Source of the DNA: Chloroflexi bacterium RBG_13_51_18
GTDB lineage: Bacteria > Chloroflexota > Dehalococcoidia > Dehalococcoidales > RBG-16-60-22
Assembly: GCA_001796495.1 (NCBI GenBank)
Contig: MGMR01000003.1
Coordinates: 1 to 6,860 of the forward strand
Length of the DNA: 6,860 nucleotides
Direction of reading: 5' to 3'
The translations under genes were made by a program, and so were the position numbers. Of this stretch, positions 6,770 through 6,860 are shown piece by piece. Numbering within the stretch: position 1 is the stretch's first letter; the number at the start of each line of letters is the position of its first letter. The notes beneath the pieces are model-generated. The model was not told the DNA's origin. It saw nothing but the letters and a program-made list of their open reading frames with translations, and ran no database searches.

Positions 6770-6860
6770 CAAATAAGAAAAGGAGGACATCATTACTTTT
6801 AGGTGCACGTGGTCGTGCCGATGTTTATGCAATGTTAATATTATGGCCAGAACTACTTGC
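6770..6860. other. Right-edge stretch with SD-like AGGAGG but no clear gene
   Basis: AGGAGG (6781-6786) looks like a ribosome binding site, but no ATG, GTG or TTG follows at normal spacing. The only nearby codons are ATC (6789) and ATT (6792), in a frame open to the edge but of unconvincing composition. GTG 6803 and ATG 6821 share a frame that ends at TAA 6836. A third frame, continuous with phoU after its stop, is open to the window end. GCACG (6805-6809) and CGTGC (6814-6818) form a small hairpin around TGGT. I recognise no gene here; one could begin and extend beyond the edge. Confidence 0.3.

Noticed and set aside
6805..6818. GCACG/CGTGC hairpin as an operator or attachment site
   Set aside because: A five-base stem is too short to support a specific claim, and nothing around it points to a regulator or integration event.

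Overview
This window holds an almost complete phosphate-starvation (Pho/Pst) locus, with every gene on the + strand. In order: a sensor histidine kinase of the PhoR type (5' end cut off by the window edge), an ArsC-type arsenate reductase / low-molecular-weight phosphatase-fold protein, methylglyoxal synthase (mgsA), then pstS, pstC, pstA, pstB and phoU. About 150 bases of sparse, A+T-rich sequence follow phoU up to the right edge. There are no RNA genes, mobile elements or CRISPR arrays that I can support.

Organism: the gene order phoR-arsC-mgsA-pstSCAB-phoU, the PhoR extracytoplasmic signature DPATMENH, the lipoprotein PstS, the purine-rich ribosome binding sites and the roughly balanced base composition suggest a free-living bacterium, possibly Chloroflexota (Dehalococcoidia-like) or a Firmicutes relative. 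This is inference from protein character only. The lipobox on PstS and the Bacillus-style PhoP box point away from a typical enteric or proteobacterial arrangement.

Layout: 2-1480 is phoR. The 73-base gap 1481-1553 carries four direct TTAA-type hexamers at an exact 11-base period (starts 1492, 1503, 1514, 1525), which is the architecture of a PhoP/PhoB binding site. From 1554 to 6714 the seven genes are separated by only 2 to 36 bases and look like one operon driven from that site. The first gene, arsC, has no Shine-Dalgarno sequence and an in-frame stop directly before its ATG, so its mRNA may be leaderless. All the downstream genes have at least some SD-like sequence, weak for pstC and pstA.

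How it works together: PhoR (with its presumed response regulator partner, probably just left of the window) senses low phosphate through the Pst transporter and PhoU and activates the operon. PstS captures phosphate at the membrane, PstC/PstA form the channel and PstB drives it with ATP. PhoU reports transport status back to PhoR. The two unusual passengers fit the same physiology. Methylglyoxal synthase releases inorganic phosphate from dihydroxyacetone phosphate and is known in other bacteria to be inhibited by phosphate. An arsenate reductase would deal with arsenate that a phosphate transporter brings in by mistake. The most interesting point is that both are placed first in the operon, directly behind the Pho box.
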